Shown: positions 17,185 to 26,867, counted from the first letter of the stretch. The stretch: 64,000 nucleotides of DNA from Runella limosa DSM 17973 (GCF_000482465.1 NZ_KI519420.1:822343-886342), one strand, 5' to 3'. Numbers and translations: made by a program. Notes: generated by a model not told the origin, from the letters alone.

Positions 17185-18522
17185 TTACAGAAGAAAAAAC
17201 TTCAAAAGATAAACCATGCCCAATGCGACCAGGCCCATCAGGGTAGAGGCTGGTGAAAAGAGACGCAAGGTCTGAGATACGCTCAGATTGCCAAAGCGGG
17301 AAATGACCCAGAAGTAAGAATCGTTGGCGTGTGAAGTCACCATCGAACCTGCGCCCGTAGCAAGTAGGGCCAGCATCGTGCCAGTTTCGGAAGCAAAACC
17401 TAATGAATCTAACAAAGGCGCAATTAACGAAGCAGTAGAGACAACAGCAACCGTCGAAGACCCTTGGGCGGTTTTGAAAATAGCGGCTAACCCAAACGGG
17501 ATAAGTAGTCCCCAGCCACCCGAAGCAATGGCCGAACCATAGACTTTTCCGAGTTCAAGTCCTTTGATGATTTCTCCAAAAGCTCCCCCCGCCGCCGTTA
17601 CAATCAAAATCGGTCCTGCTTTGGAGATGGCATCGTCGAAAAGGGCATTGAGTTGCTCCTTTTGCAGTGGACGAAACAATGGTAAGGTCAGCAGTAAGCC
17701 AACAATAAGGGCAGGAATAGGCTCACCCAAAAACTTGACCATTGTAAGTAAAACAGGAGGTAATGTTTCGGGGCTGAGTAATACGACCGATTTGAGCGAA
17801 ATAAGGGCAATAGGAATGATAATCGGTAGAAATGAGGGCAAAGGAGAAGGAAGATTTTCGGTCGGAATTGTCGGGGTAGGTAAGGGATTTTTATCGGGCG
17901 TTTCTATTTTGGGAGTTGGTTGGGCAAGACTGTACAGATACCCTACAATGGCAGCGGGTAATGCGACCACTACGCCTAATAACATGGCTTTTCCTAAATC
18001 GACACTCAGAACGCCAGCGGCGGCGGTGATTCCAGGGTGCGGAGGAACCAAGCAATGCACCGCATAAAGCGAAGTAGCCAAACAGCCTACAAGAGATATT
18101 CGCTTTTGGGGTAATTGAAGCCCCAAAGAAACGACAAGCCCGCTCAATACGACAAAGCCTGAGTCGCAAAAAATCGGTAGTCCAATCAAAAAACCAATGA
18201 TACTGACGGCCAAGGGAGCGTAGCGTTCGCCCGTTTTAGTTAAAACAAAATGGGCAAGACTGAGGGTGGCGTTGGTTTTATCTAAAATAACACCCAGCGT
18301 AGCTCCCAATATAATCAGTAAACCAATTTTTTCGAGTGTACCTCCAAAACCTACTTTGAGGGCTTTGAGTACATTTTCTCCGTCCATCCCTGCGGCAAAT
18401 CCTACGCCCATCGCTACGAGTACCAGCACAAAAAAGGTGTTGAACTTGTATCGTGAGCTTAAAATGATGATGGCTAAAATGCTGATAAACAGTAGAGCAC
18501 TGACGAAGAAAGGCGAGAGCAT
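17185..18522 (-). CDS. GntP-family permease
   Basis: This 445-residue inner-membrane transporter has about 12-14 hydrophobic segments. GntP-family hallmarks are visible: GGTLEKIGLLIILGATLG near 60-78, the LPIFCDSGFVVL segment near 115, CLVPPHPGITAAAG near 155, and TAQGSSTVAVVSTASL near 355. GntP proteins import gluconate and related sugar acids with protons. No gluconate kinase is nearby; instead it follows a sulfite-dehydrogenase-like pair with 46 bp between, which suggests a different anion substrate, but this is inference from position only. Confidence 0.88.
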   Translation of the reverse strand: MLSPFFVSALLFISILAIIILSSRYKFNTFFVLVLVAMGVGFAAGMDGENVLKALKVGFGGTLEKIGLLIILGATLGVILDKTNATLSLAHFVLTKTGERYAPLAVSIIGFLIGLPIFCDSGFVVLSGLVVSLGLQLPQKRISLVGCLATSLYAVHCLVPPHPGITAAAGVLSVDLGKAMLLGVVVALPAAIVGYLYSLAQPTPKIETPDKNPLPTPTIPTENLPSPLPSFLPIIIPIALISLKSVVLLSPETLPPVLLTMVKFLGEPIPALIVGLLLTLPLFRPLQKEQLNALFDDAISKAGPILIVTAAGGAFGEIIKGLELGKVYGSAIASGGWGLLIPFGLAAIFKTAQGSSTVAVVSTASLIAPLLDSLGFASETGTMLALLATGAGSMVTSHANDSYFWVISRFGNLSVSQTLRLFSPASTLMGLVALGMVYLLKFFLL

Positions 18523-18568
18523 TGTAAGGAGAGGTTTAGTCTATTATCATTGAAACTCATTAAGTTCA

Positions 18569-18964
18569 TTATTTCTCTAATTTATACCATTTTACATTAC
18601 GCAATGCCTCGCGCCGCGAGTAGGCACTTTGGCTAGGAGCGTAGTGTTTGGCTAGGTAATCGAGAACCGTTTTTTCTGATTCTCCCAAATCCCACAATTT
18701 ATGATTGCGCTGCATCCAGCGAATTTTACTCAACCATTCGTCGCGGGTAAAGCGATGCTGAAGAATGAGTTTTGGGGAATGGCAACTCGTACATTGAGCC
18801 TTCACAATCATGAAGTTAGGGTCGAGGGCCAATCCTGTTTCTTTATCGATACTGTCGGCAACGGCGGTCAGTGTCGCTGACGGATGGGCGGACGGCTCGC
18901 GGCGAATGGCCGCGAAACAAAACGCCACCACGGCCGCACAAAAGAATACGATGTTCGTTTTCAT
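18569..18964 (-). CDS. small c-type cytochrome, probable electron acceptor of the neighbouring Mo enzyme (SorB-like)
   Basis: A 131-residue exported protein with an N-terminal hydrophobic segment (IVFFCAAVVAFCFAAI) and one haem-binding motif, CTSCH (C58, C61, H62). It starts 12 bp after the stop of the molybdopterin enzyme. In SorAB-type sulfite dehydrogenases a monohaem cytochrome c takes electrons from the Mo subunit; the layout here is the same. The symbol is withheld because similarity to SorB is by context and motif only. Confidence 0.78.
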   Translation of the reverse strand: MKTNIVFFCAAVVAFCFAAIRREPSAHPSATLTAVADSIDKETGLALDPNFMIVKAQCTSCHSPKLILQHRFTRDEWLSKIRWMQRNHKLWDLGESEKTVLDYLAKHYAPSQSAYSRREALRNVKWYKLEK

Positions 18965-18976
18965 AGTGAAATGGGG

Positions 18977-20209
18977 TTAAACGACTTTAACGGCAATACG
19001 GTGACAAGCATTGTTGAGATAACCGCCTGGGTTCCACGCAGGAATCACCATCGGTTGCGACACCCCGTTTGTGTCGATGGCACGAGCCCAAACTTCATAA
19101 TAGCCTTTTTGAGGAAAGGATAATTGGGCCGACCACTGTTGCCACGCCAAACGGTTTTTAGCCGCGTTGAGCGTCGCTTTTTGCCAGGTTGATCCGTAGT
19201 CAATCGAGGTCATTACTTCTTTGACTGCTACGTCGCCTGCCCACGCGTGGCCGCGTAGTGCAAGCGATTTTCCTGCATCAAGCATTGCCCCCGTTTTAGG
19301 GAACGTAATAAGCGATTTTACGGGCATCGACTCAATGATGCGGAAGTTTTCGGGCGTTTCTGCTAGTTTTTCCCCTGGCATCACAGTTTGGCGCGGTACT
19401 CGGTAGCTGTGGCCGTCCATTTTGGCACCGTCGTGTTCTTTGTTGCGTACTGCAATGGTGTGAAGCCATTTGCCCGATACCGATGCAGGCCAGCCACCTA
19501 CCACAAGGCGCAGCGGAAAACCGTGCATGAGCGGGAGGTCTTTGCCGTTGAGCGCCCACGCAATGAGGGTTTCTTCTTCCAAGGCTTTTTTGATGGGAAC
19601 GCCGCGCGAAATCACCACTTTACTCGGGTCGCGGCTCGGATGCAGGTCTTTGCCATAATACCCAATATAAACGGCATCGTCTTTTAGACCCACGTCGTTC
19701 AAAATATCTTTGAGGCGCACGCCCGTCCATTCGGCACAGCTCACCGCCCCTTGGTCCCACTGATTTCCAGAGGTTTGAGGGACATAACCCGAACGGCCAT
19801 TGCCGCCGCATTCCAATACCAATTGGTAAGTGTAAGTTTTGAACTTGGCCTTTAAGTCGCTGATTTTGTAGGTTTTGGTTTGCTTGACCGATTCACCTTT
19901 GATGGTGAGTGTCCAAGCCGAAGGGTCGATTTTTTCCTCGGGGATGAGTCCGTTGTTACGAATAAACATCCGTTCGACGGGTGTAATGGCATCGTCTAAC
20001 AAATGGGGTGGCGTTTCTACATTCCACGGTTTGTCACTCAGTACAACCATGTCGGGATGTTTTCCTGCCAACCCTTCGTCGAATGCCAGAGGAACGTGGT
20101 GGGGAGGCATGTTTTTGGCAAAAACAATCTCCGTTCCCACCATGCCTGCAAGGGTAGTGAGGGCACTTTTCTTGAGAAAACCTCGGCGATTGTGAATGTG
20201 TGAGTTCAT
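18977..20209 (-). CDS. Tat-exported sulfite oxidase-family molybdopterin enzyme (SorA/SorT-like)
   Basis: The N-terminus carries a twin-arginine signal (NRRGFLKKSALTTLAG), so the folded enzyme is exported. The molybdopterin domain contains the conserved Mo-ligand cysteine, Cys134, in LECGGNGRSGY, and later HGFPLRLVVGGWPASVSGKWL; the last 120 residues form the Mo-co dimerisation domain (LRGHAWAGDVAVKEVMTSIDYG). Members oxidise sulfite to sulfate or have unknown sulfoxide-like substrates. It is flanked by a LysR regulator upstream (33 bp) and a cytochrome downstream (12 bp), suggesting one operon. Confidence 0.88.
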   Translation of the reverse strand: MNSHIHNRRGFLKKSALTTLAGMVGTEIVFAKNMPPHHVPLAFDEGLAGKHPDMVVLSDKPWNVETPPHLLDDAITPVERMFIRNNGLIPEEKIDPSAWTLTIKGESVKQTKTYKISDLKAKFKTYTYQLVLECGGNGRSGYVPQTSGNQWDQGAVSCAEWTGVRLKDILNDVGLKDDAVYIGYYGKDLHPSRDPSKVVISRGVPIKKALEEETLIAWALNGKDLPLMHGFPLRLVVGGWPASVSGKWLHTIAVRNKEHDGAKMDGHSYRVPRQTVMPGEKLAETPENFRIIESMPVKSLITFPKTGAMLDAGKSLALRGHAWAGDVAVKEVMTSIDYGSTWQKATLNAAKNRLAWQQWSAQLSFPQKGYYEVWARAIDTNGVSQPMVIPAWNPGGYLNNACHRIAVKVV

Positions 20210-20242
20210 AGAAAAATTGAAATAGGTTAGATGGATACGTTG

Positions 20243-21163
20243 TTATTTTTTAGGATATTCACGAAAGGCAAACCGCATAAATGCCTCGGCCATAGGTTCG
20301 GGCTGACCTTGCAGGTGAATGAGCCAAAACTTTCGCAAAAGCGGAAGTCCGTTGATTTTGATTGTTTTCAATTGGCCCGTTGTTAGTTCTTTTTGGATAG
20401 AACGAATGGACAAAAAGGCCATGCAATTTGAATGTTCTAGAAACGACTTGATGCTTTCGGTACCTCCTAAGTGCATCACGATTTGAAGCGACGATAGTTT
20501 GAGGTTGTGTTCTTTAAGGGCACTTTCAATCACTTCCAACGTTCCTGAGCCTCGTTCGCGCAGTACCAGCGGAATTTTTACTAATTCTTGTACCGAAATC
20601 TCGTTGAGGGTGGCTAGCTTACTTTTCACGTGTACGACCGCTACGAGTTCATCGTCCATAAAATCAACGTATTTGATGCCCGATTGGTGTTTTTTCCCTT
20701 CCACCACTCCCAAGTCTATTTGGTGGGTAAGAATGGCATTTTCTATCATTTCGGTGTTGCCGTTGAGCAGAGAAAGCTCTACCTGCGGAAACTTTTCGTA
20801 ATACTTGGCCAAAAGGGGAGCAATCAAATACTGCCCGATGGTCGTACTCGCACCCAGCCGAAGGACACCGTTGTGTTTGTCTTGCAGTGTTCCCAATTCA
20901 AACGCGGCTTCTTGGTATAAATGCAAAATCTGCGACGAATAGCGTTTCAAAATTTCGCCCGCTTCGGTCAATACGACTGAATTGCCTTTGCGCTCAAAAA
21001 GGCGCGTGCCGTACTGTTGTTCGAGTTCTCGAATGTGCTTGGTAACGGCGGGTTGGCTAACAAACAACTCACTCGCTGCCTTGGTAAAGCTAAGGTGTTG
21101 GGCTACACTACAAAAAACTCTTAATCGAAAATCGGACACAGTGCTTATAAATTGGGTTGACAT
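20243..21163 (-). CDS. LysR-family transcriptional regulator
   Basis: This 306-residue regulator has an N-terminal winged helix-turn-helix (AQHLSFTKAASELFVSQPAVTKHIRELE, about 20-48, split by the turn) and a C-terminal periplasmic-binding-like effector domain starting near VLRLGASTTIGQYL. The sequence is of the CysB/CbbR-like kind seen near sulfur genes. Unusually, it lies first in line with the Mo enzyme, cytochrome and GntP genes on the same strand, not divergent from them, so it is probably part of the same transcript. Confidence 0.9.
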   Translation of the reverse strand: MSTQFISTVSDFRLRVFCSVAQHLSFTKAASELFVSQPAVTKHIRELEQQYGTRLFERKGNSVVLTEAGEILKRYSSQILHLYQEAAFELGTLQDKHNGVLRLGASTTIGQYLIAPLLAKYYEKFPQVELSLLNGNTEMIENAILTHQIDLGVVEGKKHQSGIKYVDFMDDELVAVVHVKSKLATLNEISVQELVKIPLVLRERGSGTLEVIESALKEHNLKLSSLQIVMHLGGTESIKSFLEHSNCMAFLSIRSIQKELTTGQLKTIKINGLPLLRKFWLIHLQGQPEPMAEAFMRFAFREYPKK

Positions 21164-21246
21164 ACAAAGTAAATAGAATTGTGAAAATAATGCCCTAAAT
21201 GCCTAACTTTACGCTTTGAGATTTTGAAAAAAAGCGACAAACCAAG

Positions 21247-22203
21247 ATGTCACAAAAAAAAATAAAAGCTGTTTTTGAAGAAATGGGTAAGGTAGTGGTA
21301 GGGCAAGAAACCCTCATCAACCGCCTTTTAGTAGGGCTTTTTACGGGAGGCCATATTTTGTTGGAAGGGGTGCCTGGGTTGGCCAAAACACTGACAGTAA
21401 ACACCCTAGCCCGTGTGCTAAGTCTCGATTTTCAACGTATCCAATTTACGCCCGACTTGTTGCCTGCTGATATTGTCGGGACGATGATTTATAGACCCAA
21501 ATTGGGCGATTACGAAGTAAAAAAAGGGCCGATTTTTGCCAATTTGATTTTGGCCGATGAGGTCAACCGTTCGCCTGCTAAAGTGCAGTCAGCGTTGCTT
21601 GAAGCCATGCAAGAAAAACAAGTGACCATTGGAGAAGAAACGTTCCAATTGGATCAACCGTTTTTTGTGTTGGCGACTCAAAACCCCGTAGAACAAGAAG
21701 GTACGTATCCGCTTCCTGAGGCGCAATTAGACCGTTTTATGATGAAAGTGTTTGTGGATTATCCCACCAAACCGCAAGAATTGGAGGTCATGCGTCGGAT
21801 GTCGAATCTGGATTATAATTATGAGCCTAAGCCTATTTTGTCCAAAAAAGACATTGCCCAAATCCGCCAGGAAATCAACCAAATCACGTTGTCCGAAACC
21901 CTCGAAAACTACATCGTAGAGTTGGTGTTTGCCACGCGTCGCCCGTTGGATTATGCCCTTCGCGAAGAAGCCCGCTATATTCAGTTTGGGGTGTCGCCGC
22001 GCGGAACCATCAAACTCAACCTTGCCGCCAAAGCTTTGGCGTACATGGATGGGCGTGACTACGTGCTTCCCGAAGACATCAAAGAAGTAGCTCCCGACGT
22101 GTTCAACCACCGTATTATGCTCAACTACGAAGCCGAGGCCGATGGCATCACCACCCGTTTTGTGATTGATTCTATCCTTCGGAAAGTGGCGATTGGGCGG
22201 TAG
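21247..22203 (+). CDS. MoxR-family AAA+ ATPase
   Basis: A 318-residue AAA-3 type ATPase with Walker A GVPGLAKT (41-48), Walker B LILADEVNR (100-108), the sensor region FVLATQNPVEQEGTYPLPEA, and the C-terminal lid. MoxR proteins act as chaperone-like factors and usually stand before DUF58 and VWA-domain genes; none follows here, so this copy is an orphan. A promoter-like TTG...TAACTTTA lies about 36 bp upstream. Its last 32 bp overlap the end of the convergent acyltransferase gene. Confidence 0.93.
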   Translation: MSQKKIKAVFEEMGKVVVGQETLINRLLVGLFTGGHILLEGVPGLAKTLTVNTLARVLSLDFQRIQFTPDLLPADIVGTMIYRPKLGDYEVKKGPIFANLILADEVNRSPAKVQSALLEAMQEKQVTIGEETFQLDQPFFVLATQNPVEQEGTYPLPEAQLDRFMMKVFVDYPTKPQELEVMRRMSNLDYNYEPKPILSKKDIAQIRQEINQITLSETLENYIVELVFATRRPLDYALREEARYIQFGVSPRGTIKLNLAAKALAYMDGRDYVLPEDIKEVAPDVFNHRIMLNYEAEADGITTRFVIDSILRKVAIGR

Positions 22204-23071
22204 TGCGTTTGTGCTTCCAGCGTTTATGGCTCCATAGCCAAGTCGCAGGTTCTTGACGAATATCAGCTTCGAGCCACTTCATCATTTTTTCGGTGATTTC
22301 CCCGTACGCAGTTTCGCGCGGGGTTTCGGTAAGGAGTTCAAAATTAGCGTAGTAGTAGCCGCGTTTTTTTGAATGAATATGTCCAAAAACTACGGGAAGG
22401 TCGTATTCTTTGGCGTATTTTTCGGTACCAAACAGAATGGGTGTGTCTTGGTTTAAAAACTGCATCCAATAAGCACTTTCTGGATTGGACGGCGATTGAT
22501 CCATGGCAAAGGCCGCCGCCACGGGTTGCTCGACCACTTGCTCCCCAAACTGCGATTTTATTTCGTAAATCGATGCTAAGTTTAAGCCTAATTTGCTACG
22601 GCTCTGCTTGATTTTTTCGTCAAAAAAACGATTGTTCAAAGGACGATATAAGGCCATTACTTTGTGCTTTACCAGCGGGTCGATGCCCGTCACAAGCCAC
22701 TCGTAATTGTGGCAGTGCCCCGCCGCAAGAATGACGCTTTTCCCTTGTTTTGCATAATGGTCGAGCAGGTCTAATCCCGTAAAAGATACTCGTTGCATAA
22801 ATTCGGCACGGGTCATGCTAAATGCTTTGACCGTCTCGATGATAAGCGTACACAAATGCGTGTAAAAGTCGCGGGCAATTTGCTGTACTTCAGCTTCTGA
22901 TTTTTCGGGGAAAGAGTTACGGATATTTTCTACAACTACTTGTTTGCGGTATCCCACTACGTTGAAAAAAAGCCAACTTAGGCCGTCGGCAATCGCATAT
23001 AAAAACCCAAACGGAAGGCGTGAGATAGGGATGAGAAGAAAGTAGTAGAAGAAAGCGGATAAATAATACAT
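22172..23071 (-). CDS. LpxL/HtrB-like lysophospholipid acyltransferase
   Basis: A 299-residue inner-membrane-anchored acyltransferase with an N-terminal hydrophobic segment (LSAFFYYFLLIPISRLPFG) and the catalytic HX4E motif at H119-E124 (GHCHNYEW). LpxL-type enzymes add the late secondary acyl chains to lipid A. It overlaps the 3' end of moxR tail to tail by 32 bp. With the LpxR-like gene at the left edge and rfaE2 at 33.7 kb, it is one of three envelope lipopolysaccharide genes in the window. Confidence 0.87.
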   Translation of the reverse strand: MYYLSAFFYYFLLIPISRLPFGFLYAIADGLSWLFFNVVGYRKQVVVENIRNSFPEKSEAEVQQIARDFYTHLCTLIIETVKAFSMTRAEFMQRVSFTGLDLLDHYAKQGKSVILAAGHCHNYEWLVTGIDPLVKHKVMALYRPLNNRFFDEKIKQSRSKLGLNLASIYEIKSQFGEQVVEQPVAAAFAMDQSPSNPESAYWMQFLNQDTPILFGTEKYAKEYDLPVVFGHIHSKKRGYYYANFELLTETPRETAYGEITEKMMKWLEADIRQEPATWLWSHKRWKHKRTTAQSPLSEG

Positions 23072-23098
23072 TCAATTGGCATCGTTTAAAAACAGACC

Positions 23099-23131
23099 AG
23101 ACCTATAAGGTTTTTAAAACCTTATAGGTCT
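23099..23131. repeat. ACCTATAAGG hairpin, copy 1
   Basis: A 16-bp perfect inverted repeat (23099-23114 with 23116-23131), centred on a T/A run, lies between the S9 peptidase stop and the acyltransferase start. A related hairpin occurs at 57784-57832. It probably serves as the 3' end of the S9 peptidase transcript. Confidence 0.85.
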
Positions 23132-23141
23132 AGATAGAGGA

Positions 23142-26003
23142 CTACTTTTGCGAGCCACTACCAAGCTGCGAAGCCTTTTGAGAAGAAACGGGGCTAAGTC
23201 CTTGACGGATTCCCTTTTCGACCATCGGAAGGCCCTCCGACATCCACTCGGGAGCAGGCGCATCTTTGAGGTAGTGGTCAAAATATTGGTACAAACGTAC
23301 GGCAAAATCTTTCATATTCTGTCGTTTTGTTAACCCATGTTTTTCTCCGTTGTAATTAAGCATCCAAACGGGCTTGTTGAGGCGCTTGAGCGCCATGTAA
23401 AACTCGATGCCTTGGTACCAAGGCACAGCACCATCGTCGTCGTTGTGCATCATCAACACGGGTGTTTCAATTTTAGGAGCGTGGAAAAGCGGCGAGTTTT
23501 CGAGGTATTGCATGGGCTTTTCCCAAAGCGTCCCACCAATACGACTTTGCGTACGCTCATACTGTGCTTGACGCGACATCCCTGAATCCCAGCGAATTCC
23601 GCCGTAGGCACTTGTCATGTTAGAGACGGGAGCGCCTGCTTCGGCTGCACGAAACAAATTGGTTTGGGTCACAAGGTAAGCTGTTTGGTAGCCGCCCCAG
23701 CTGTGGCCTGAGATACCGATTTTATCCTTATCCACAAACCCTTTATCAATCATACTCAACACCCCTGGCACAATGCAATTGTACGCGCTTTGGCCTGGGT
23801 AGCCGTCTTTATAGACAATATCAGGTACAAAAACCAGGTATCCGTTGCTGGTAAAATACGAGAAGTTGATGTACGAACGAATTGGGCGCGGGGCGTAGTG
23901 GGTATGGATATTTTCTGAGTTTTTTTCGTAGAAATACGTCATCATGGGGTATTTCTTGGTCGGATCGAAGTTCTCAGGCTTGTAGAGCAAACCTTGCAAT
24001 GGTGTACCATCACCCGCGCGCCAGTTGACGATTTCGACGCTTCCCCACCAGTAATTGGCTTGTTGGGCATTGGCTTCGGTAACGCGTTTTACGTTTTTGA
24101 AACTTAAATCCGTCGCGTACCAATCGGGGTACTCTTTGAACGTTTCTTTGGTGAAAAGAACACGGTCAGCGTCTTTGGCCTTCAAAATGGCCATTCCAAC
24201 TTTAAAATCCCCCTCGTACAAGCGCTGGATTGCGCTGCCCGTTAGCTGACTGAAACCTTCTTGGCGGGTAGTTTCGTTGACCGTACGCAGCAAAAGAGAC
24301 TTACTGAGGTCGATATTACGCTCTTCGGCATCCAACCGTACGTAGCGGTACTGATTTTTGGCTGCGCGTCCATCGGTTAATTTTACGAACGATGCTGGCT
24401 TTTTAGGGTCAATTTGCCAAATATCAAAACGGTCATATACCAACAAGTACTGGTCGTTTTTAGTCCAACCTGCTATTCCGTACGGATTGGGAAAATCGGG
24501 ATGGTCATCTTCTTCGTCGGCGTATTTAACAGTTTTGTTGTTGGTCAACTGAATGGTTTGATTGGCGGCAATATCGTGCGCAAACCAAGCCGTATCAGGG
24601 TTAGAAAACCAGTACAAATACTTGCCTTCTGGTGAGGTGCGAGCACTGCCTTCTATTTTTTCTTTGGCCATTTTTTTAGAACCATCGCGCAGGCTAATGA
24701 GGTAGGCATCCTCCACGGGGTTCCAGTCCCAGTGCTGGTGCGAATAGCGGCGGTCAGATTTACCAATGACAAAATCAGCATTGCCTTCGTTGACAAGTGT
24801 AACATCAGGAACCTCTAAACTTCCCAACTGCGTCAATTTTAAGTCATTGAGGTGAGCAACGGCCAAGTACGACTGCTTTTTGTCGCGTTCAAGGCTCACT
24901 TTTTGTTGCGTTTGAAGGCGTTCGTCTTGCCAATGCCATACTTCTACGTTGACAATCTCTTCGGTAAGCAAGGTGGTATCTTGTACAATCGGTTTGGGGT
25001 TGGTGCCAAAAAATAATTTGGAACCATCCTTGGCAAAACGGGGTGTATATTCGCCACTCACTAGCCAGCCTTGCGCCGCTGGTTGGTTCGTCTCATCGGC
25101 TAGGCGAGCGGCAGTCGCTTGGCCTGCCTTCCAGTAGAATAATTTGGGCAAACGAATTTGCGCTTTGCTGTTGGTGTCCAAATCAGCGATGAAGGCCAAT
25201 TGGTCGCCATTTTCGTCAAAAGAAAGCTTTTTGAATTTGTGTTTTGAATGCCCTTCATAGACCTGTTGAAGTTGGTTTGACGCAGGTTCAAAGACATAAA
25301 CTCCCGCTTTGGTAGAATCGCTTCCTGAGGTTGCAAATGCCAACCGTTTGCCATTTTTGCTTACTTCATAATCGGTCACAAAACCGAATGCGCGTTCGGT
25401 ATTGGTCTTGAGGATGCGCGTTACCAAGCGATAACCGTTTTCGTCCGATTCGCGTTTGGCGCGTCTCGTGGGGGCTTTTTTGGTGGTATCAGGCTTTACT
25501 TTGGGGCTTTCGCCTAAGTAGGCGACCCATTCGCTGCCTTTTTCGGGTAATTTGAATGACTGAATGGCAGGAAATTTGCTGAGTTTTTTGGTCGAAAGCG
25601 CATAAATACCCAGCGAGTCCTTCGGCATTTCGTCCTTTTTCTTTTTGGCCCGTTTGGCAGTTTTGGTAGTGCTTAATTGGGGCTTGATTTTGAAAACGGC
25701 AAATTCCGAATCGTTGGAAAAACGCAATTCGCCACCGCGAGCTACCGAATCGGTTTGGTTTGTGACAAAATGTTGAAAAACGACTTTGCCGTCGCCTTCT
25801 TGTGGGTTGAGGGCATAGCCAAACCACTGCCCGTTGTTGCTGACAACGCGCTCAGGGATGTCTTTCCAAAAGTCATACACATCGTGCGTGAGGGCTTTTT
25901 TTGCAATCGGCGCGGGGGGCGGCGTTGTTTTTTTTGGTTTCTTTTGGGCAATCAATGATGAACTGATTACTCCACAAAATAGAAGAAGTACATACTTTCT
26001 CAT
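23142..26003 (-). CDS. exported S9-family prolyl oligopeptidase-like serine peptidase
   Basis: A 953-residue exported peptidase: signal peptide (YVLLLFCGVISSSLIAQ), a beta-propeller region (about 60-640) and a C-terminal alpha/beta-hydrolase domain. The catalytic triad can be placed: Ser768 in GHSWGGYQ, Asp857 in HNDDDGAVP and His889 in GEKHGL. A low-complexity Lys/Pro/Ala linker follows the signal peptide. Such enzymes cleave dipeptides or oligopeptides in the periplasm of Bacteroidota. The tail after the catalytic domain is Ser/Gln-rich. Confidence 0.92.
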   Translation of the reverse strand: MRKYVLLLFCGVISSSLIAQKKPKKTTPPPAPIAKKALTHDVYDFWKDIPERVVSNNGQWFGYALNPQEGDGKVVFQHFVTNQTDSVARGGELRFSNDSEFAVFKIKPQLSTTKTAKRAKKKKDEMPKDSLGIYALSTKKLSKFPAIQSFKLPEKGSEWVAYLGESPKVKPDTTKKAPTRRAKRESDENGYRLVTRILKTNTERAFGFVTDYEVSKNGKRLAFATSGSDSTKAGVYVFEPASNQLQQVYEGHSKHKFKKLSFDENGDQLAFIADLDTNSKAQIRLPKLFYWKAGQATAARLADETNQPAAQGWLVSGEYTPRFAKDGSKLFFGTNPKPIVQDTTLLTEEIVNVEVWHWQDERLQTQQKVSLERDKKQSYLAVAHLNDLKLTQLGSLEVPDVTLVNEGNADFVIGKSDRRYSHQHWDWNPVEDAYLISLRDGSKKMAKEKIEGSARTSPEGKYLYWFSNPDTAWFAHDIAANQTIQLTNNKTVKYADEEDDHPDFPNPYGIAGWTKNDQYLLVYDRFDIWQIDPKKPASFVKLTDGRAAKNQYRYVRLDAEERNIDLSKSLLLRTVNETTRQEGFSQLTGSAIQRLYEGDFKVGMAILKAKDADRVLFTKETFKEYPDWYATDLSFKNVKRVTEANAQQANYWWGSVEIVNWRAGDGTPLQGLLYKPENFDPTKKYPMMTYFYEKNSENIHTHYAPRPIRSYINFSYFTSNGYLVFVPDIVYKDGYPGQSAYNCIVPGVLSMIDKGFVDKDKIGISGHSWGGYQTAYLVTQTNLFRAAEAGAPVSNMTSAYGGIRWDSGMSRQAQYERTQSRIGGTLWEKPMQYLENSPLFHAPKIETPVLMMHNDDDGAVPWYQGIEFYMALKRLNKPVWMLNYNGEKHGLTKRQNMKDFAVRLYQYFDHYLKDAPAPEWMSEGLPMVEKGIRQGLSPVSSQKASQLGSGSQK

Positions 26004-26114
26004 ACGTAAAAAAGCTGTTTTTTAGTTTGTTACTTCAAATTTGGTAAGATTGATTGAGGTCAAACGAACTTAGAAGCAACTTTGCGACGAACGGCGAAAG
26101 TGTGACTATGACTT

Positions 26115-26867
26115 TTACTCTTTTACGTCCAAAGCGCAAAAACGCATTTGCATTTCTAAGGATTCGAATTCGTCGTCCCAAAGCTCATTTTTTTGCATAA
26201 GGTTTTTAATAACGATAAAATCATCATCGTGCAGAAGGTATGAGGCTACTACCGAGCTGTATTCGGCACTTGGCGTACCTGCATAGAAAAGATTCCGCAA
26301 CCGCCTTACGATATTATTGCGTTTTGGGATTGTTTTGGAGAGGCTTGAATCGTAGTCCTTGAGCCTATCTCTGATTTCTTCTAGTCTTTCCACCGCCTCT
26401 ATTCCAATGGTGTACCTCTTATCGACCCATTGTTTGCGGTCGTTCAAATTAAAGACATCAATGGTAAGTTGTCCTTGTTCACTTTTGGCTTTAAATCGGT
26501 AGCCTTGAAAATACAGATGTTCTTGCGGGTTGTCGTAGCGAGGGTTGATAATGGGGGCGTTTTTGGTATCGTGGCTGCCTTTAGATTTATTACAGGCTCC
26601 GTTAATAGGGATTAGGTTCTTCCAATCAAGAACTTCGTCGGGGTATAATGATTTTGGGTGAAAATGCTCTACTTCGGCGTATTTTCCCTCTTGGTTCAAT
26701 AAACATTCAGAAAAAGCGCATTTTTGATGCGTCATTTCTAGCAACTTATCAGTAATGAATGGCTTTTTCCAGACAGGTTTGCCTGTACTTTTGAACTCAT
26801 GGGTTAATTGAACAACCAACTCGTCGGTTAATTCCTCGGGAGGAGGTACGTCTTGCAATCGAATCAT
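26115..26867 (-). CDS. HNH endonuclease of a Septu-like defence module (PtuB-like)
   Basis: A 250-residue protein with an HNH nuclease core: Cys50 and Cys55 in KCAFSEC, then VEHFHPKS (E67, H68), a central Asn84 in DWKNLIP, and Asn93 in CNKSKG. The EHFxPKS...DWxNLxPxxxxCNxxKG order is that of the TIGR02646-type HNH proteins paired with ATPases in Septu systems and some retrons. Its ATG overlaps the stop of the upstream ATPase gene by 4 bp, so the two are made together. It would act as the DNA-cleaving effector. No reverse transcriptase is adjacent, which argues against a retron. Confidence 0.82.
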   Translation of the reverse strand: MIRLQDVPPPEELTDELVVQLTHEFKSTGKPVWKKPFITDKLLEMTHQKCAFSECLLNQEGKYAEVEHFHPKSLYPDEVLDWKNLIPINGACNKSKGSHDTKNAPIINPRYDNPQEHLYFQGYRFKAKSEQGQLTIDVFNLNDRKQWVDKRYTIGIEAVERLEEIRDRLKDYDSSLSKTIPKRNNIVRRLRNLFYAGTPSAEYSSVVASYLLHDDDFIVIKNLMQKNELWDDEFESLEMQMRFCALDVKE

